DNA from: Primorskyibacter aestuariivivens
Lineage (GTDB): Bacteria; Pseudomonadota; Alphaproteobacteria; Rhodobacterales; Rhodobacteraceae
Direction: 5' to 3'
Length of the DNA: 64,000 nt
Assembly (NCBI RefSeq): GCF_028023675.1
Contig: NZ_JAQIOZ010000013.1
Coordinates: 62,001 to 126,000 of the forward strand
Below the pieces are notes generated by a model. It was given only the letters and a program-made list of their open reading frames with translations. It ran no database searches and had not been told where the DNA came from. Every line of letters begins with the position of its first letter. Positions within the stretch are counted from its first letter, which is position 1. The position numbers and the translations under genes were made by a program. This document shows positions 26,194-37,200 of this stretch, one piece after another.

Positions 26194-27654
26194 TCAGCCC
26201 TTGGCACCTTGCCCACGGGCATAGACGTCTTCGTAGCGGATGATGTCATCCTCGCCCAGATAGGCGCCGGTCTGCACCTCGATCAGAACCATGGGGAGCT
26301 TGCCCGGATTCTCCATGCGGTGCACGGCCCCCAGCGGGATATAGACCGACTGGTTCTCGGTCACGAGTTTGACTTCGTCATCCACGGTCACCCGCGCGGT
26401 GCCTTCGACCACGATCCAGTGCTCTGAGCGGTGATGATGGCTTTGCAGGCTGAGCGCCGCGCCGGGATGAACGTGAATGCGTTTCACCTGAAACCGGCCG
26501 CCCACGACAAGGCTTTCGTACCAGCCCCATGGCCGATAGTCGCGCGGCAGCGTCTCGGCCTGTACGGCGCCCTTTTCCTTGAGCGCGTTGACTGCCTTTT
26601 TGACGTCCTGTGCCCGGTCCTTGTGGGCCACGAGAACCGCGTCGGGCATGGCGACGGCGATGATATCCGTCAGCCCGATTCCCACGAGTTCCTGGCTGCC
26701 ATCCTCGGCGCGCAACAACGTGCCGTCGCAATCCAGCGCAGTTGCCGGACCAGAGGTGACCACGCCTTTGTCATCCGGTTCGCCGTCGCGCCAGACCGCA
26801 TCCCATCCGCCAAGATCGGACCACGCTCCGCCATACGGGACGACGGACAGATTATCGGCGCGTTCCATGACCGCGTAGTCGATCGAGATGTCCTCAAGCG
26901 CGCTCCAGGGATCTGGTGCAAGTCGGGTAAAGCCCAGATCGCTTTCGGCCTCGTCCAAAGCCGCGCGCACACCGGCAAGGATGTCAGGCGCGTGTTGTTC
27001 AAAAGCGGCGATCAATGCGGTTGTGGAGAACAGGAAAATACCCGCATTCCACAAATGCATGCCGTCGGCCAATAGCGCTTCGGCCTGTGCCGCGTCCGGT
27101 TTTTCGACGAAACTGGCAAGCTTTTGCGGCACGGGGGCGAAATCCGCGCCCGGTGCTGCCGTGAGTTCCAGCCAGCCATAGCCGGTTTCGGCATGGGTCG
27201 GCGCAATGCCAAAGGTGACAAGCTGACCATCGCGTGCCGCGTCGGCGGCGGCCATCACCGCTTCGCGGAAGCGGTCGGTGTCCGGGATCACGTGATCGGA
27301 AGGGGCCACCAGCATCAATGCGCCGGGCGCGCGCGCCTCAAGCGCCAAGGCACCGGCCAGAACCGCGGGGGCGGTGTTGCGCCCTTCGGGTTCGATCAGG
27401 GTTGCGGCCGCGGCGATTTCGACACCGGCCAGTTGCTCGGTCACAATAAACCGGAAATCCGAACCGGTAATCACCATCGGGGAGTCGTAGCCGGGCCCCG
27501 ACAGTCGCCTGGCCGAGGCCTGAAACAGGCTCTCGTCGCCGGTCAGGTTGGTAAATTGCTTGGGATAGGATTTACGGCTGAGCGGCCAGAGCCGGGTGCC
27601 AGAACCGCCACAAAGGAGCAGGGGGGTAATCATGGAAGAAACTCCAGACGTCAT
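26194..27654 (-). CDS. manC: Bifunctional mannose-1-phosphate guanylyltransferase / mannose-6-phosphate isomerase
   Basis: 486 residues, the length of the two-domain type (AlgA, CpsB, XanB). The N-terminal nucleotidyltransferase has LLLCGGSGTRLWPLSRKSYP and a following QF, and VAPSDHVIPD near residue 115. The C-terminal cupin isomerase domain shows RPWGWYESLV, HVHPGAALSLQSHHHRSEHW and the closing GEDDIIRYEDVYAR. Together they turn fructose-6-phosphate into mannose-6-phosphate and mannose-1-phosphate plus GTP into GDP-mannose. The ATG at 27654 has GGAGAG eight bases before it; an ATG seven codons later matches the family start better. It is the last gene of the long minus-strand run and feeds gmd. 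Confidence 0.95.
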   Translation of the reverse strand: MTSGVSSMITPLLLCGGSGTRLWPLSRKSYPKQFTNLTGDESLFQASARRLSGPGYDSPMVITGSDFRFIVTEQLAGVEIAAAATLIEPEGRNTAPAVLAGALALEARAPGALMLVAPSDHVIPDTDRFREAVMAAADAARDGQLVTFGIAPTHAETGYGWLELTAAPGADFAPVPQKLASFVEKPDAAQAEALLADGMHLWNAGIFLFSTTALIAAFEQHAPDILAGVRAALDEAESDLGFTRLAPDPWSALEDISIDYAVMERADNLSVVPYGGAWSDLGGWDAVWRDGEPDDKGVVTSGPATALDCDGTLLRAEDGSQELVGIGLTDIIAVAMPDAVLVAHKDRAQDVKKAVNALKEKGAVQAETLPRDYRPWGWYESLVVGGRFQVKRIHVHPGAALSLQSHHHRSEHWIVVEGTARVTVDDEVKLVTENQSVYIPLGAVHRMENPGKLPMVLIEVQTGAYLGEDDIIRYEDVYARGQGAKG

Positions 27655-27773
27655 AAAGAAAACTCTCCGATCAAATGGTCAAATTCCGCGGCCAAGGTCA
27701 ACATTGGCTATTATTGCTCAACGGCCCCATTCCGCCCCAGTGGTCCTTCCGGTCTCAGCCAGACCGTCATCGA

Positions 27774-28745
27774 TTATGTACGGATCGCGCTGCTGTCCTG
27801 ATCGAGGAACCAGCGATACGTGCCTTCGATCCCCTCTTCGAGCCCAACGGTGGCTGTCCAGCCCATGTCCGCCAAGCGGCTGACATCCATCAGCTTGCGC
27901 ATCGTGCCATCCGGCTTGGACGGGTCGGTGGTGATGCGGCCCTTGAAACCTGTGACACGGGCAACCAACTGAGCCAGTTCGAGAATCGACAAATCGGTGC
28001 CGGAACCCACGTTGATATGGCTCAGCATAGGTTCGGTATTGGCGTCATATGTGGCCTTGTCGAGTTCCATCACGAAAAGAGACGCCTCGGCCATATCGTC
28101 CACATGCAGAAATTCCCGCATCGGCTTGCCCGAGCCCCAGATCGTGACCTCGTCCAGCCCGTCGCGGGCCGCCTCGTGGAACCGCCGGATCAGCGCGGGC
28201 AGCACGTGGGAGTTTTCGGGGTGGAAATTGTCACCGGGTCCATAAAGGTTGGTCGGCATGACCGAGCGGTAGTCAACGCCGTGCTGGCGGTTATAGCTTT
28301 CGCAGAGCTTGATCCCGGCAATCTTGGCCACCGCATAGGGTTCGTTGGTCGGCTCCAGCGTGCCGGTCAGCAGCGCATCCTCGCGCATCGGCTGCGGAAC
28401 CGCTTTGGGATAGATGCAGGAGGATCCAAGCTGCAAGAGCCGCGTGACACCATTGGCAAAGGCCTGATGGATCACGTTGCATTCGATCATCAGGTTTTCG
28501 TAAATGAAATCTGCCGGGTAGGTGTTGTTGGCATGGATGCCGCCCACCTTGGCCGCGGCAAGGATGACCGCGTCAGGCTTCTGCTCTGCCATGAAGGCCG
28601 CGACATCTGCCTGGTTGGTCAGGTCAAGCTCGGATGAGGTGCGGGTGATTAACTCCAAATCCTCTCCGGCGTCCTTACGAGCCTGAAGCCTGCGCAGAAT
28701 TGCGCCGCCAACCATGCCGCGATGGCCTGCGATATAAATCTTCAT
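27774..28745 (-). CDS. fcl: GDP-L-fucose synthase
   Basis: 323 residues, an extended short-chain dehydrogenase that epimerises and reduces GDP-4-keto-6-deoxymannose to GDP-L-fucose with NADPH. It begins [20 protein letters not shown] (NADP-binding GxxGxxG). [15 protein letters not shown] near residue 107 carries the catalytic serine, and YAVAKIAG near residue 137 gives the Tyr-x3-Lys pair. [20 protein letters not shown] near residue 167 is typical of Fcl/WcaG. It lies between the small sulfotransferase and manC, with about 118-base gaps on both sides. Its substrate comes from gmd two genes upstream. Confidence 0.95.
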   Translation of the reverse strand: MKIYIAGHRGMVGGAILRRLQARKDAGEDLELITRTSSELDLTNQADVAAFMAEQKPDAVILAAAKVGGIHANNTYPADFIYENLMIECNVIHQAFANGVTRLLQLGSSCIYPKAVPQPMREDALLTGTLEPTNEPYAVAKIAGIKLCESYNRQHGVDYRSVMPTNLYGPGDNFHPENSHVLPALIRRFHEAARDGLDEVTIWGSGKPMREFLHVDDMAEASLFVMELDKATYDANTEPMLSHINVGSGTDLSILELAQLVARVTGFKGRITTDPSKPDGTMRKLMDVSRLADMGWTATVGLEEGIEGTYRWFLDQDSSAIRT

Positions 28746-28863
28746 TGTCGTCCTAAACTCCTTGATACCTCGAACTGCCTCGCCATCCCGTTTTGCGGTG
28801 CTGCCGCGGCGGCGATGCGGTAAGTAAGCGACACGCGGTCTGGATCGGAAGAGTGTCTATCGG

Positions 28864-29601
28864 TTACTCGGCGTAACCAAATGCCTCTAACGCGGGCCGC
28901 AAGATTTCATTGAGTTGCCCGATGGTGTTTTCATCTAGTTTCCGCTTGTGGTCGCCCGGTGTGACCTGACGTTTATGTCGTTTGGCATCTTCTGAGGTGA
29001 CAGAAAAATCGATCTTCGCCCCTAGCTTGTCCCTAAGGTTTTGGTCTACAGGAAGTCCGATCCAATCCGAAATACGCTTCAGCCACGTCTCCGTATCCAG
29101 AACCATTTCTTCGTATGCCAGCAACAGCGTGTCAGGATATTCGTTGATGATTTTTTCCAGTTTCTGGCAACGCATGAGATAGTTAGGAGCAGTCCGCAAA
29201 ACAAACTCCGTGATGTCCAGTTCCTTTACACCACGCATGCGTTCTTCGTGTATCGCGCGTTTCGTAGGATCCTTCGGCGGTACATGGCTACCCTTGTATG
29301 AAAAGTAGGCCGATGTCAGACAGTCCCTTGGATCGCGCATCTGCACGAGAACCCGAAATTCTTTCAGAAACCCAAGATCATGCGTGCCCGGATTGCGCGC
29401 CATCCCATAATAAACGCCTTGCCGGTCCATTTGCGGCTCGTAGTCGCTGAAGTATTCCGGCTCGGAAAGAGGCGACGCACTGACTTTGTTGGCAACCCGA
29501 TCGATCTTGTATCCCAACGTCTCATAAAAGTCGGTCAGGATCAGATCGGTGATGCTGCTTCCTGCTTTGTGCATGGACACAGAGATGGCGCTTTGAGGCA
29601 T
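28864..29601 (-). CDS. Sulfotransferase family protein inside the GDP-fucose gene group
   Basis: 245 residues. MPQSAISVSMHKAGSSITDL holds the phosphosulfate loop in the form HKAGSS, and RVLVQMRDPRDCLTSAYFSY near residue 80 is the 3'-phosphate loop with conserved R, DP, R and S. YEEMVLDTETWLKRISDWIG near residue 165 is the helix region seen in Sulfotransfer_1 members. AAAGGA precedes the ATG, which follows the gmd stop by 11 bases, so the two are co-translated. The position between gmd and fcl suggests that it acts on a fucose-containing product, but that is inference from gene order. Confidence 0.85.
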   Translation of the reverse strand: MPQSAISVSMHKAGSSITDLILTDFYETLGYKIDRVANKVSASPLSEPEYFSDYEPQMDRQGVYYGMARNPGTHDLGFLKEFRVLVQMRDPRDCLTSAYFSYKGSHVPPKDPTKRAIHEERMRGVKELDITEFVLRTAPNYLMRCQKLEKIINEYPDTLLLAYEEMVLDTETWLKRISDWIGLPVDQNLRDKLGAKIDFSVTSEDAKRHKRQVTPGDHKRKLDENTIGQLNEILRPALEAFGYAE

Positions 29602-29612
29602 AACCGTTTCCT

Positions 29613-30734
29613 TTAGTTTTCAAGGCTGACCGGCATCTCCATGCCATGCTCTTTCAACAGCGCGTGGCGTTTGGCGGTCTTGAGATCTTCGGCCACCATT
29701 TCGGCGCACATTTCCTGCGTCGTGATCTCGGGCACCCAGCCCAGATTCGCCTTGGCCTTGGCCGGATCGCCCAGCAGCGTCTCGACCTCGGCAGGGCGGA
29801 AATAGCGCGGATCAATGCGCATGATCACGTCACCCACCTTGAGCGCCGGGGCATTGTCGCCCTCGATCGCCGCGACGGTGGCGATCTCGTCGATGCCGTC
29901 GCCGGTGAATTCCAGCGTGATCCCCAGCTCGGCCGCCGACCAGGTGATGAATTCGCGCACCGAATACTGCACGCCTGTGGCGATGACGAAATCATCCGGC
30001 GTGTCCTGTTGCAGCATCATCCACTGCATACGCACATAGTCCTTGGCGTGGCCCCAGTCGCGCAGCGCGTCGATATTGCCCATATAGAGGCAATCTTCGA
30101 GCCCCTGGGCGATATTGGCCAGGCCACGGGTGATCTTGCGGGTCACAAAGGTCTCGCCGCGACGCGGGCTCTCATGATTGAACAGGATGCCGTTACAGGC
30201 ATACATGCCATAGGCTTCGCGGTAATTCACCGTGATCCAATAGGCATACATCTTGGCCACCGCATAGGGGCTGCGCGGGTGGAACGGTGTGGTCTCTTTC
30301 TGCGGGGTTTCCTGCACCAGACCGTAAAGCTCCGAGGTCGATGCCTGGTAGAAGCGGGTCTTTTTCTCCAGCCCCAGAAAGCGGATCGCTTCCAGCAGGC
30401 GCAAGGTGCCGATGGCGTCCACATCGGCGGTGTATTCGGGGGCTTCGAACGACACGGCCACGTGGCTTTGCGCGCCCAGGTTATACACCTCGTCGGGCTG
30501 AACCTCTTGCAGGATGCGTGTCAGGTTCGACGTGTCGGTCAGATCGCCGTAATGCAGCGTCATCTTGGGGTTGGGCTCATGCGGATCCTGATAGATGTGG
30601 TCCACACGCTGGGTATTGAACAGCGAAGCGCGGCGCTTGATGCCGTGCACTTCATAGCCTTTTTTGAGCAAGAACTCGGCGAGGTAACTGCCATCTTGGC
30701 CTGTGATGCCAGTGATCAATGCACTTTTTGTCAT
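29613..30734 (-). CDS. gmd: GDP-mannose 4,6-dehydratase
   Basis: 373 residues. It converts GDP-D-mannose to GDP-4-keto-6-deoxy-D-mannose, the first step to GDP-fucose and to GDP-rhamnose or perosamine. It starts [20 protein letters not shown] (NADP-binding). [17 protein letters not shown] near residue 125 and [20 protein letters not shown] near residue 150 carry the catalytic Thr/Glu and Tyr-x3-Lys, and [20 protein letters not shown] near residue 180 is a Gmd hallmark. I chose ATG 30734, where the conserved domain begins, over an upstream frame extension. It is followed at once by a sulfotransferase and then fcl, which fixes the pathway as GDP-L-fucose. Confidence 0.96.
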   Translation of the reverse strand: MTKSALITGITGQDGSYLAEFLLKKGYEVHGIKRRASLFNTQRVDHIYQDPHEPNPKMTLHYGDLTDTSNLTRILQEVQPDEVYNLGAQSHVAVSFEAPEYTADVDAIGTLRLLEAIRFLGLEKKTRFYQASTSELYGLVQETPQKETTPFHPRSPYAVAKMYAYWITVNYREAYGMYACNGILFNHESPRRGETFVTRKITRGLANIAQGLEDCLYMGNIDALRDWGHAKDYVRMQWMMLQQDTPDDFVIATGVQYSVREFITWSAAELGITLEFTGDGIDEIATVAAIEGDNAPALKVGDVIMRIDPRYFRPAEVETLLGDPAKAKANLGWVPEITTQEMCAEMVAEDLKTAKRHALLKEHGMEMPVSLEN

Positions 30735-30891
30735 AATGATTCCAGTTCGGCTGTAGTTTCGGTGAGCAGCGTCCGTCGACGTCTCAGCAAGGCTTGATGC
30801 CGGCAGGGACCGCACCGATGGAGAACGGGACACAACTCGTCATATCTCTTACAGTTCGATCTGTTCGTAACCAAGACACTCTTATCGGCTT

Positions 30892-33192
30892 CTAGGAGGT
30901 CTTTGCGGGAGATTCCAGCATGCTTTCATAGAGGGCAATATGACGTTGTGCTGCGCCATCGGGATCGTTATGCGCACGTGCTGCCCGGCGCGCGCGCCAG
31001 CTCCGCATCAGAGCGTCGGGGGACTCTGCGCCTTCCAGTGCCCAGGCGAGTCCACGGGTGAAATCCTCGATATCCTCTTGCCCAGCGATGTAGCCCGTGT
31101 CCTTGTGTACGACGATCTCGTGGGCATTGCCGATGTTGAACGCCACCACCGCAGTGCCGGACAGCATCGATTCTGCAACGGTCATTGGGCCGCTGTCTTC
31201 GCGCGATGGGCTGGCAAATACGTCCGCCGCGGCGAAAACCAGAGACAGGCGTTCGACTTCGGCCACGTGCCCCATGGAATGGGTGGGAATGTCAAACTCG
31301 ACATCGTTCGCGCCGAACACGACGCCTTCGACATCCTTGGCCAGTCCGCGTTCTCTTAGCCGCTTGATGCTCGCCATCATCAAGTCCCCTCCTTTGCGGA
31401 GGTTTGTGACATTGTCCGCTCCGAACAAGATAAGTTTCTTGTCAAGCGGCAACCCTAGTTGCAGGCGAGCCGCCAGCTTGTTGGTGGGATGGAACCGGTC
31501 AACCGGCAGGGCGTTGGGGATGACATGGATAGGCAGGTCCCCCCAGAGCGAGCTTTTGCGGGCCCGCTCGGCCAGCCATTGCGACGGCGAAACGATCTGG
31601 AGGTCAGGCAGCTTTGTATAGGCGGCGCGTTTGACCTTCCAGTTCTGATGGGCCAGTTGCGATCCGTTCAAAAGCGGGCATTTCTGACAGTCCTTGGTGT
31701 ATTTCTGGCACCCCTCGGAATAATGGCAGCCCCCTGTGTACGGGTTCATATCCGCTGGGGTCCAGACCACGGGCTTGTCGCCGCAGACTTCGGCAAGGTT
31801 TTCAAAGTCCAGAATACCCACCGGCCAGTGCAGGTGTATGACATCGGCCTCGTCGAAAATCTCCCTGTATTGGCGGAAATCAACGACTGTGCCCGTCTTG
31901 GAAAAGAACTCCCGGGCTCGCAGCCCCTTGGCATCATCGGTGGTGACAACGGCCCTGCGTCGCCATTCCTTGTGTACCTCGCGCCGTTCCATTTTCTCGG
32001 CGCCCGGGATGGACGCGGTGAGCTCGGTCACATGTGCATATGGGCTGTTCTGGAAAAGGCAGTATATCCGGGCATCCACGCCTGCCGCACGCAGCGCGGC
32101 GACCCGGCGCTGTGTGCCGATCCCGGCCCCACCATGGTCCGAGGTCACGAACGTGGCAACGCGAAGCCTCCGCTGGGTGCGCGGAGTGCGCAGGGGAAGC
32201 GACTTGCCGATGCCCGACTGGCGCAGTTTGTTCGGATCGAGTTTTGCGTATTTTTTGTTCTTCCGGCTCAACCGGTCCCGGACCATGTCTGCTGCGGCAT
32301 GGCTGAGTTTGGGGTGGGCATATCGTTCAACCATCGCTTCCAGCTTTTCCGGCTCCAACTGCTCCAGAAAGGCGAGCCGTTCGATATCGGTCTCTTCTAG
32401 GAAGGGAAAATTGCGCTTGATGATGTTGCAGCGCTCAGCGCGCAGGCCATCAAGGTTCACCGTGGAGACACCGGTATCCCGGAAATTCATCAAGGCGCGC
32501 TGGATCTCGTGGTGGGTGAAGCCGATCTCGTAAAGTCTGGTGGTGAATTCCCGGTCGGCAATCACCTTATAGTTTAGGTTGAACGGACCGACACGGTTAT
32601 AGATATCGCGCGACAGCAACATCGTTTCATGGCGCAATGGCATCATGAAAAACATGTTTCCGTCGAAGGAAAAGCTTGGTTGGAGGCGCAGGAATTTGCC
32701 ATCTCCATCCACATAGTTGGCCAAGCCAGATACGAAATCAGCCTGGGTTTCTTCCTTGGCCTTCATCAGCGCTTCGACACAGTCCGGAACATACCAGTCG
32801 TCAGAGTTGAGAATGAGGATGTAATCCCCCTGTGCCAGTTCGAGGGCTTTGTTCATGGCCTGGTACAGGCCTGTGTCGGGCTCAGAGACGAAGTAGTCGA
32901 TTTGCCCTTCGTACTTGCGCAAAATATTCAAAGTGTCGTCGGTCGAAGCGCCGTCGACGACCACATGTTCGATGTTTGCGTAAGTCTGTTTGCCTATAGA
33001 ACTGATCGTTTGCTCAATGGTCGCCGCGGAGTTCCAGCAAACGGTCAGGATGCTGACCAAAGGCGAACCCGCATCCGAGCTGCGCGTTTTGCCACGAAGC
33101 CGTCGCCCACCTTCAGCTTGTCGATTGCCGGTTCGATCAGGATAAGTCGTGTAGCGACCGACAAAACGGTCCTTTTGATTTTGTGAAGACAT
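30892..33192 (-). CDS. GT2-GT4 fusion glycosyltransferase
   Basis: 766 residues with two transferase domains. After a short lead with FVGRYTTYPDRTG, a GT2 domain spans about 43-260 (SILTVCWNSAATIEQTISSI, DGASTDDT, metal-binding ILNSDDWY). A GT4 GT-B domain spans about 342-760: TSDHGGAGIGTQRRV, HLHWPVG, and SREDSGPMTVAESMLSGTAV with the donor-binding E-x7-E. Inside the GT4 half is a cysteine cluster, GGCHYSEGCQKYTKDCQKCP, which may bind a metal or form disulfides. One chain therefore could add two sugars in turn. It is a shorter paralogue of the protein at 34282, and a sulfotransferase gene lies between the two. No membrane segment is visible. Confidence 0.9.
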   Translation of the reverse strand: MSSQNQKDRFVGRYTTYPDRTGNRQAEGGRRLRGKTRSSDAGSPLVSILTVCWNSAATIEQTISSIGKQTYANIEHVVVDGASTDDTLNILRKYEGQIDYFVSEPDTGLYQAMNKALELAQGDYILILNSDDWYVPDCVEALMKAKEETQADFVSGLANYVDGDGKFLRLQPSFSFDGNMFFMMPLRHETMLLSRDIYNRVGPFNLNYKVIADREFTTRLYEIGFTHHEIQRALMNFRDTGVSTVNLDGLRAERCNIIKRNFPFLEETDIERLAFLEQLEPEKLEAMVERYAHPKLSHAAADMVRDRLSRKNKKYAKLDPNKLRQSGIGKSLPLRTPRTQRRLRVATFVTSDHGGAGIGTQRRVAALRAAGVDARIYCLFQNSPYAHVTELTASIPGAEKMERREVHKEWRRRAVVTTDDAKGLRAREFFSKTGTVVDFRQYREIFDEADVIHLHWPVGILDFENLAEVCGDKPVVWTPADMNPYTGGCHYSEGCQKYTKDCQKCPLLNGSQLAHQNWKVKRAAYTKLPDLQIVSPSQWLAERARKSSLWGDLPIHVIPNALPVDRFHPTNKLAARLQLGLPLDKKLILFGADNVTNLRKGGDLMMASIKRLRERGLAKDVEGVVFGANDVEFDIPTHSMGHVAEVERLSLVFAAADVFASPSREDSGPMTVAESMLSGTAVVAFNIGNAHEIVVHKDTGYIAGQEDIEDFTRGLAWALEGAESPDALMRSWRARRAARAHNDPDGAAQRHIALYESMLESPAKTS

Positions 33193-33312
33193 AATCTTTA
33201 ACGCTCAATCTATGCTAAAATTGGAATCAGCATATGCTGCTTATGCAAGAAAATGGTGTGAGGTACAGCGGCGACCTTAGTAGATGCGCCTCTCGGGTGG
33301 TACAACAGGTAT

Positions 33313-34200
33313 TCAGGCATCCTGCGACCCTGTCGCAATGTTCCGCCAAGTCTGGAAATACGCGTTCACTTTCGGGTCGTCGAAGCTCTCGATCAAATTC
33401 TGGCAAAATGCGATATGGTCATCCGGAAGCTTTTTTACGGCGGCGCGTATGTCATCCTGAATATCTCCCAAATAGACGCTGCGATCGCTCGGAAAAATAT
33501 CGTTGACGCCCGCGTCATCGAACATTTCAAAAACCGGCTGATCCAGCTTGGGTAATGGTACGGGTTTGTGTGCCCGCGCGGACTTGCGGCTGGCTTCAAG
33601 TCGCGAAATCACGCTTTCATCCACGTCATAGGCTTTTCCGGGCAGAAGATAGTCCGAAACGTCATCCAGCGCACCGCGCCAGTTTTGAGCCATCCTCACC
33701 TGCGGAAGTATCAGTGTGTTCGTATGCTCCGTCCGCGCCAGGATCTTCAGGACATGCATCATCTCCACGCCTGCAAAGACCCCCCGGCGCCCGTCCGGCC
33801 AGACATCATTCGGATCTTCGCTGCGGCGCCGGTATGAGCGTGCGCAAGCTCGATAGTTCCGGTACGTCATAATCGCCTTACGCGCTCCGGTTTCCGACAT
33901 GATCCGATCAAAGAAATGCGAATACAGAGGCCACTTGTTGCCGTAGATCTCAATCGTATCCGGCGACCTGGAACGCAGAACTTCCATTGAGACTCGAATA
34001 TTCTGCGGGACGTTGCCCGCTTTTTCCAGTCGCGCTTCTTCATCGAAAAAAGCCTTTGGCACGTCGATTTTGGAGTGGTCCATACGCGGCGTAAAAAACT
34101 CGGCACCGCAAAAAATGCGCTGATTGGCCCGGATCAGGTTCGTCAGCGCAGTGGTGCCCGAGCGGGCCAGTCCAAAGACAATGAAATCAAGTTTCCGCAT
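33313..34200 (-). CDS. Sulfotransferase family protein between two fused glycosyltransferases
   Basis: 295 residues. MRKLDFIVFGLARSGTTALT carries the phosphosulfate loop (ARSGTT) at residues 9-16. KAIMTYRNYRACARSYRRRS near residue 130 corresponds to the 3'-phosphate region, although the usual RDP is replaced by RNY, so PAPS contact may differ. I chose ATG 34200, where homology starts; a GTG at 34233 is in frame. It sits between the GT2-GT2-GT4 and GT2-GT4 fusion genes on the same strand. The natural inference is that it sulfates the product of these two. Confidence 0.78.
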   Translation of the reverse strand: MRKLDFIVFGLARSGTTALTNLIRANQRIFCGAEFFTPRMDHSKIDVPKAFFDEEARLEKAGNVPQNIRVSMEVLRSRSPDTIEIYGNKWPLYSHFFDRIMSETGARKAIMTYRNYRACARSYRRRSEDPNDVWPDGRRGVFAGVEMMHVLKILARTEHTNTLILPQVRMAQNWRGALDDVSDYLLPGKAYDVDESVISRLEASRKSARAHKPVPLPKLDQPVFEMFDDAGVNDIFPSDRSVYLGDIQDDIRAAVKKLPDDHIAFCQNLIESFDDPKVNAYFQTWRNIATGSQDA

Positions 34201-34281
34201 TGCCTGTGTTACCTTGTACTGCGGGCCAGCCACGGGTCGCCGTTGAGGCGCCTGAACCTGTCCCGTTTGAGAGTTTGTTTG

Positions 34282-37200
34282 CTAATTGGCCACAGCCTGT
34301 TCCGACTGTCCCGGTTCTGTACCAGAATTGGTACCTGATAACGGGCCCTCCGTCATTGCGCGATAGAGCGCAACGTGGCCGGTCAATGTGATATCCGGAT
34401 CGTGGGCGCGGCGTGTATCAACGTGGGCTGCGATCCCGCGCATGAGCGCGTTTTCCGCGTCGTCCGTTTCCCTTTTCAATGCCCAGGCCAAGCCTTCGGC
34501 GAAGTGTTCCGCATCCTCGTAGCGCGCGACAAAGCCGGTCTTGAGATGACGTACCAGATTGGGGACATTGCCGACAGGGAATGCCACCACTGGCGTACCT
34601 GAGAGCAGTGCTTCGGGCACGGTCTGGGGCGCATTGTCTTCACGAGAAGGGAAGGCGAACACATCCGCGGCGGCATAGACCAGCGACAGTTTTCTAGGGT
34701 CATCAATATAGCCCACGTTGTGCACGGGCAGCGGCAGGTCGAGCCGGTCCGCGCCAAAAAATACACCTTCTACACCGGTTGCCAAACCGCGACCGGCCAG
34801 GACCTTCATGGCTTCCACGAGGATATCACCGCCCTTGCGGCGGTTCGATAGGCTATCGGCTCCGAACGCCACGAGCTTGGCATCCAGCGGAAGACCCAAC
34901 TCGCGCCGTGCGAGCAACTTGTTGATCGGGGTGAATTGATCAACCGGGATATAATTGGGAACGACATGAACCTCGCGCCCCTCAAAGATGCTGCTCTTTC
35001 GGGCGCAATCGGCCAGCCATGCCGAGGGGCAGACAATCTGCAGGTTTTTCAGCCGACTAATCGCGTCACGCTTGGTCTTCCATTGTTCGTGTGCCAACGG
35101 GTCCCCGTCGAGCAGTGGACAGTTCTGGCAGGCATTTCGATAACCGTCGCAGCCTTCGGCATAGTGGCACCCCCCGGTAAAGGCATTCATGTCATGCAAG
35201 GTCCAGACTACCGGTTTGTCACCCAGGATTTCGGGAAGGGCTTCAAAGTCCAGCATTCCCGAAATCCAGTGCAGATGCACGACATCGGCCTCTTTTAGAC
35301 TTGAGTTCATCTCGGCGAGAGGCACCACGCTTCCGGTCTTGGAAAACATCTCGCGTGCTTTCAGTCCGGGCAGGTCATCCGGAGTGAGCACACCATGCTT
35401 GCGCCATACGTCCCTCAGCCCAGCATCATTGGGCAGGGTGGCGGCGGCTTCGGGGATCAATGGTGCTCGGTACGATTTCGGATGGCCACTGCCGGGGAAG
35501 ACGCAGGCCAGCCGTGCGTCATGTCCGGACGCGCGCAGCAATTCCAGCAAACGCCGCGCGGCGATTCCGGCACCTCCCGTATCGGAAGTTGACAGGATTT
35601 CGATGCGTAGCGCTTCGCCCGTATCCGCGGCTTTGGCCTCGGCCGCTTTCTCGGCGGCAATGGCATCGGCCTGCCTGCGCAGACCGGTCTGGATGATCTC
35701 ACGGAACTTGGGGTTCTTGCCGCGCGCGGCGTCGGCATTGCCAGCTTCGGCAAACGCTTCCTCCAAAGCGGCCCAGAACCCCCGGTATTCCTCGGGCGAA
35801 CAGATTTTTTCAAGCGCGTCAAAAAACGGCACGTTCCAGTAGTCAAAGAGCAGGTGGTTGCCCTGTTCGCGATGGCCCGCCGCGTTCAGCGCGTGCCAGG
35901 CCCGACGTCGCCATTCAACCTCGTCCATCACTTTGCGCACCGTATAGGTGTTCATCGCGCTCTGGGCATTGGCGCGGTAGGTGTAGACCTCGGCATCAAT
36001 GACGCTGATCGAACGCGCTGCCGCCAATGCCTGCACAAGGAAAATGCTGTCCTGACCCATCTTGAGGTCTTCGGGATAGAACACGCGGGTCGCAAAGTCG
36101 CGGCGGTAGAGATAGGACCAGTGCCCTTCGGTCGACCGCAGGAATTCGGGAGTTTCCGACACTGTGGTGTTGACGATATGCGGAGCGCCCGGTTCGACCA
36201 TGCCCTTGCGCACGGCTTTCGATTCTTGCCCGAAAAGCAACTGTTCATGCCGGAACGCGCCGCGTGTCATGTCGCTGCCATAGCGATCGGCATGGATGAC
36301 CAGCGTCTCAAGCGCGGTCTTGGGCAGGGTGTCGTCGGGGTCGATGTGAAAAATGTAGTCGCCACGCGCGGCCGCAATGCCCCGGTTGCGCGTGGACCCG
36401 AGACCCAGATTGACGGCGTTCTTCATCGCCCTGATACGCTGTTCACGCGCGGCGTAGGTGTCAATGACCGATTGGCTGTCATCGGGACTTTGATCGTTCA
36501 GGACAATGATCTCGAAATCCTGCAACGTCTGACCAAGAATCGCATCGAAACATTCGCCCAGTGTGTGCTGAGCGTTATACACCGGAAGAATGACGCTGAC
36601 CCGGGGCGCGGGACCTTCGGGTGCGGGGGCCGGATCGGCGCGGCTCAGCACACGGGCCGGTGCGGCGCCGCGGTCAAAGGCAGCGGGGTTAATCGGGCTC
36701 CAGCCCCTTTGGCCAACAGCTTCAAGGCTCTTTGCATAGGCGAGTGCAGCGCTACGGAACGCGCCGGATTTATACTCGCGTGCGATGTCGCACAAAATTT
36801 GCGGGGTCAGGCTTTCCAACGCCATCAAGGCGTCGATGGCATCATCCGCCATACCGGGATAGCGCTCCACAAGCACGCGGCGGCGTTCAGCATGTAGTTT
36901 GTCGATGCGGGTGCTTGAGACCCCCGACATGCGGAAATTCAGCAAGGGGTCCTGCAACTCGAAATGCGAATACCCCTTCCAGTACAGGGACGCTGTCTTA
37001 ACCCGGTCCGCGATGATCTGGTACGAGGTGTCGTACCCGCCCTCGCGCTCATACAGGTCGGCAGGGACCAACATCGTTTCGTGGCGCAGAGGCATGCGGA
37101 AATCCACACCAGCATCGAAGGGCGCACGGGGCTGGACGCGGATAAAGCTTCCGTCTTCGCGCATGTAATTGGCGCGCGCCGACACGAAATCCACGTCTGC

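Noticed and set aside
29646-30797. 383-codon plus-strand frame opposite gmd
   Set aside because: It is antisense to a confident GDP-mannose dehydratase and has no family motif or ribosome binding site.
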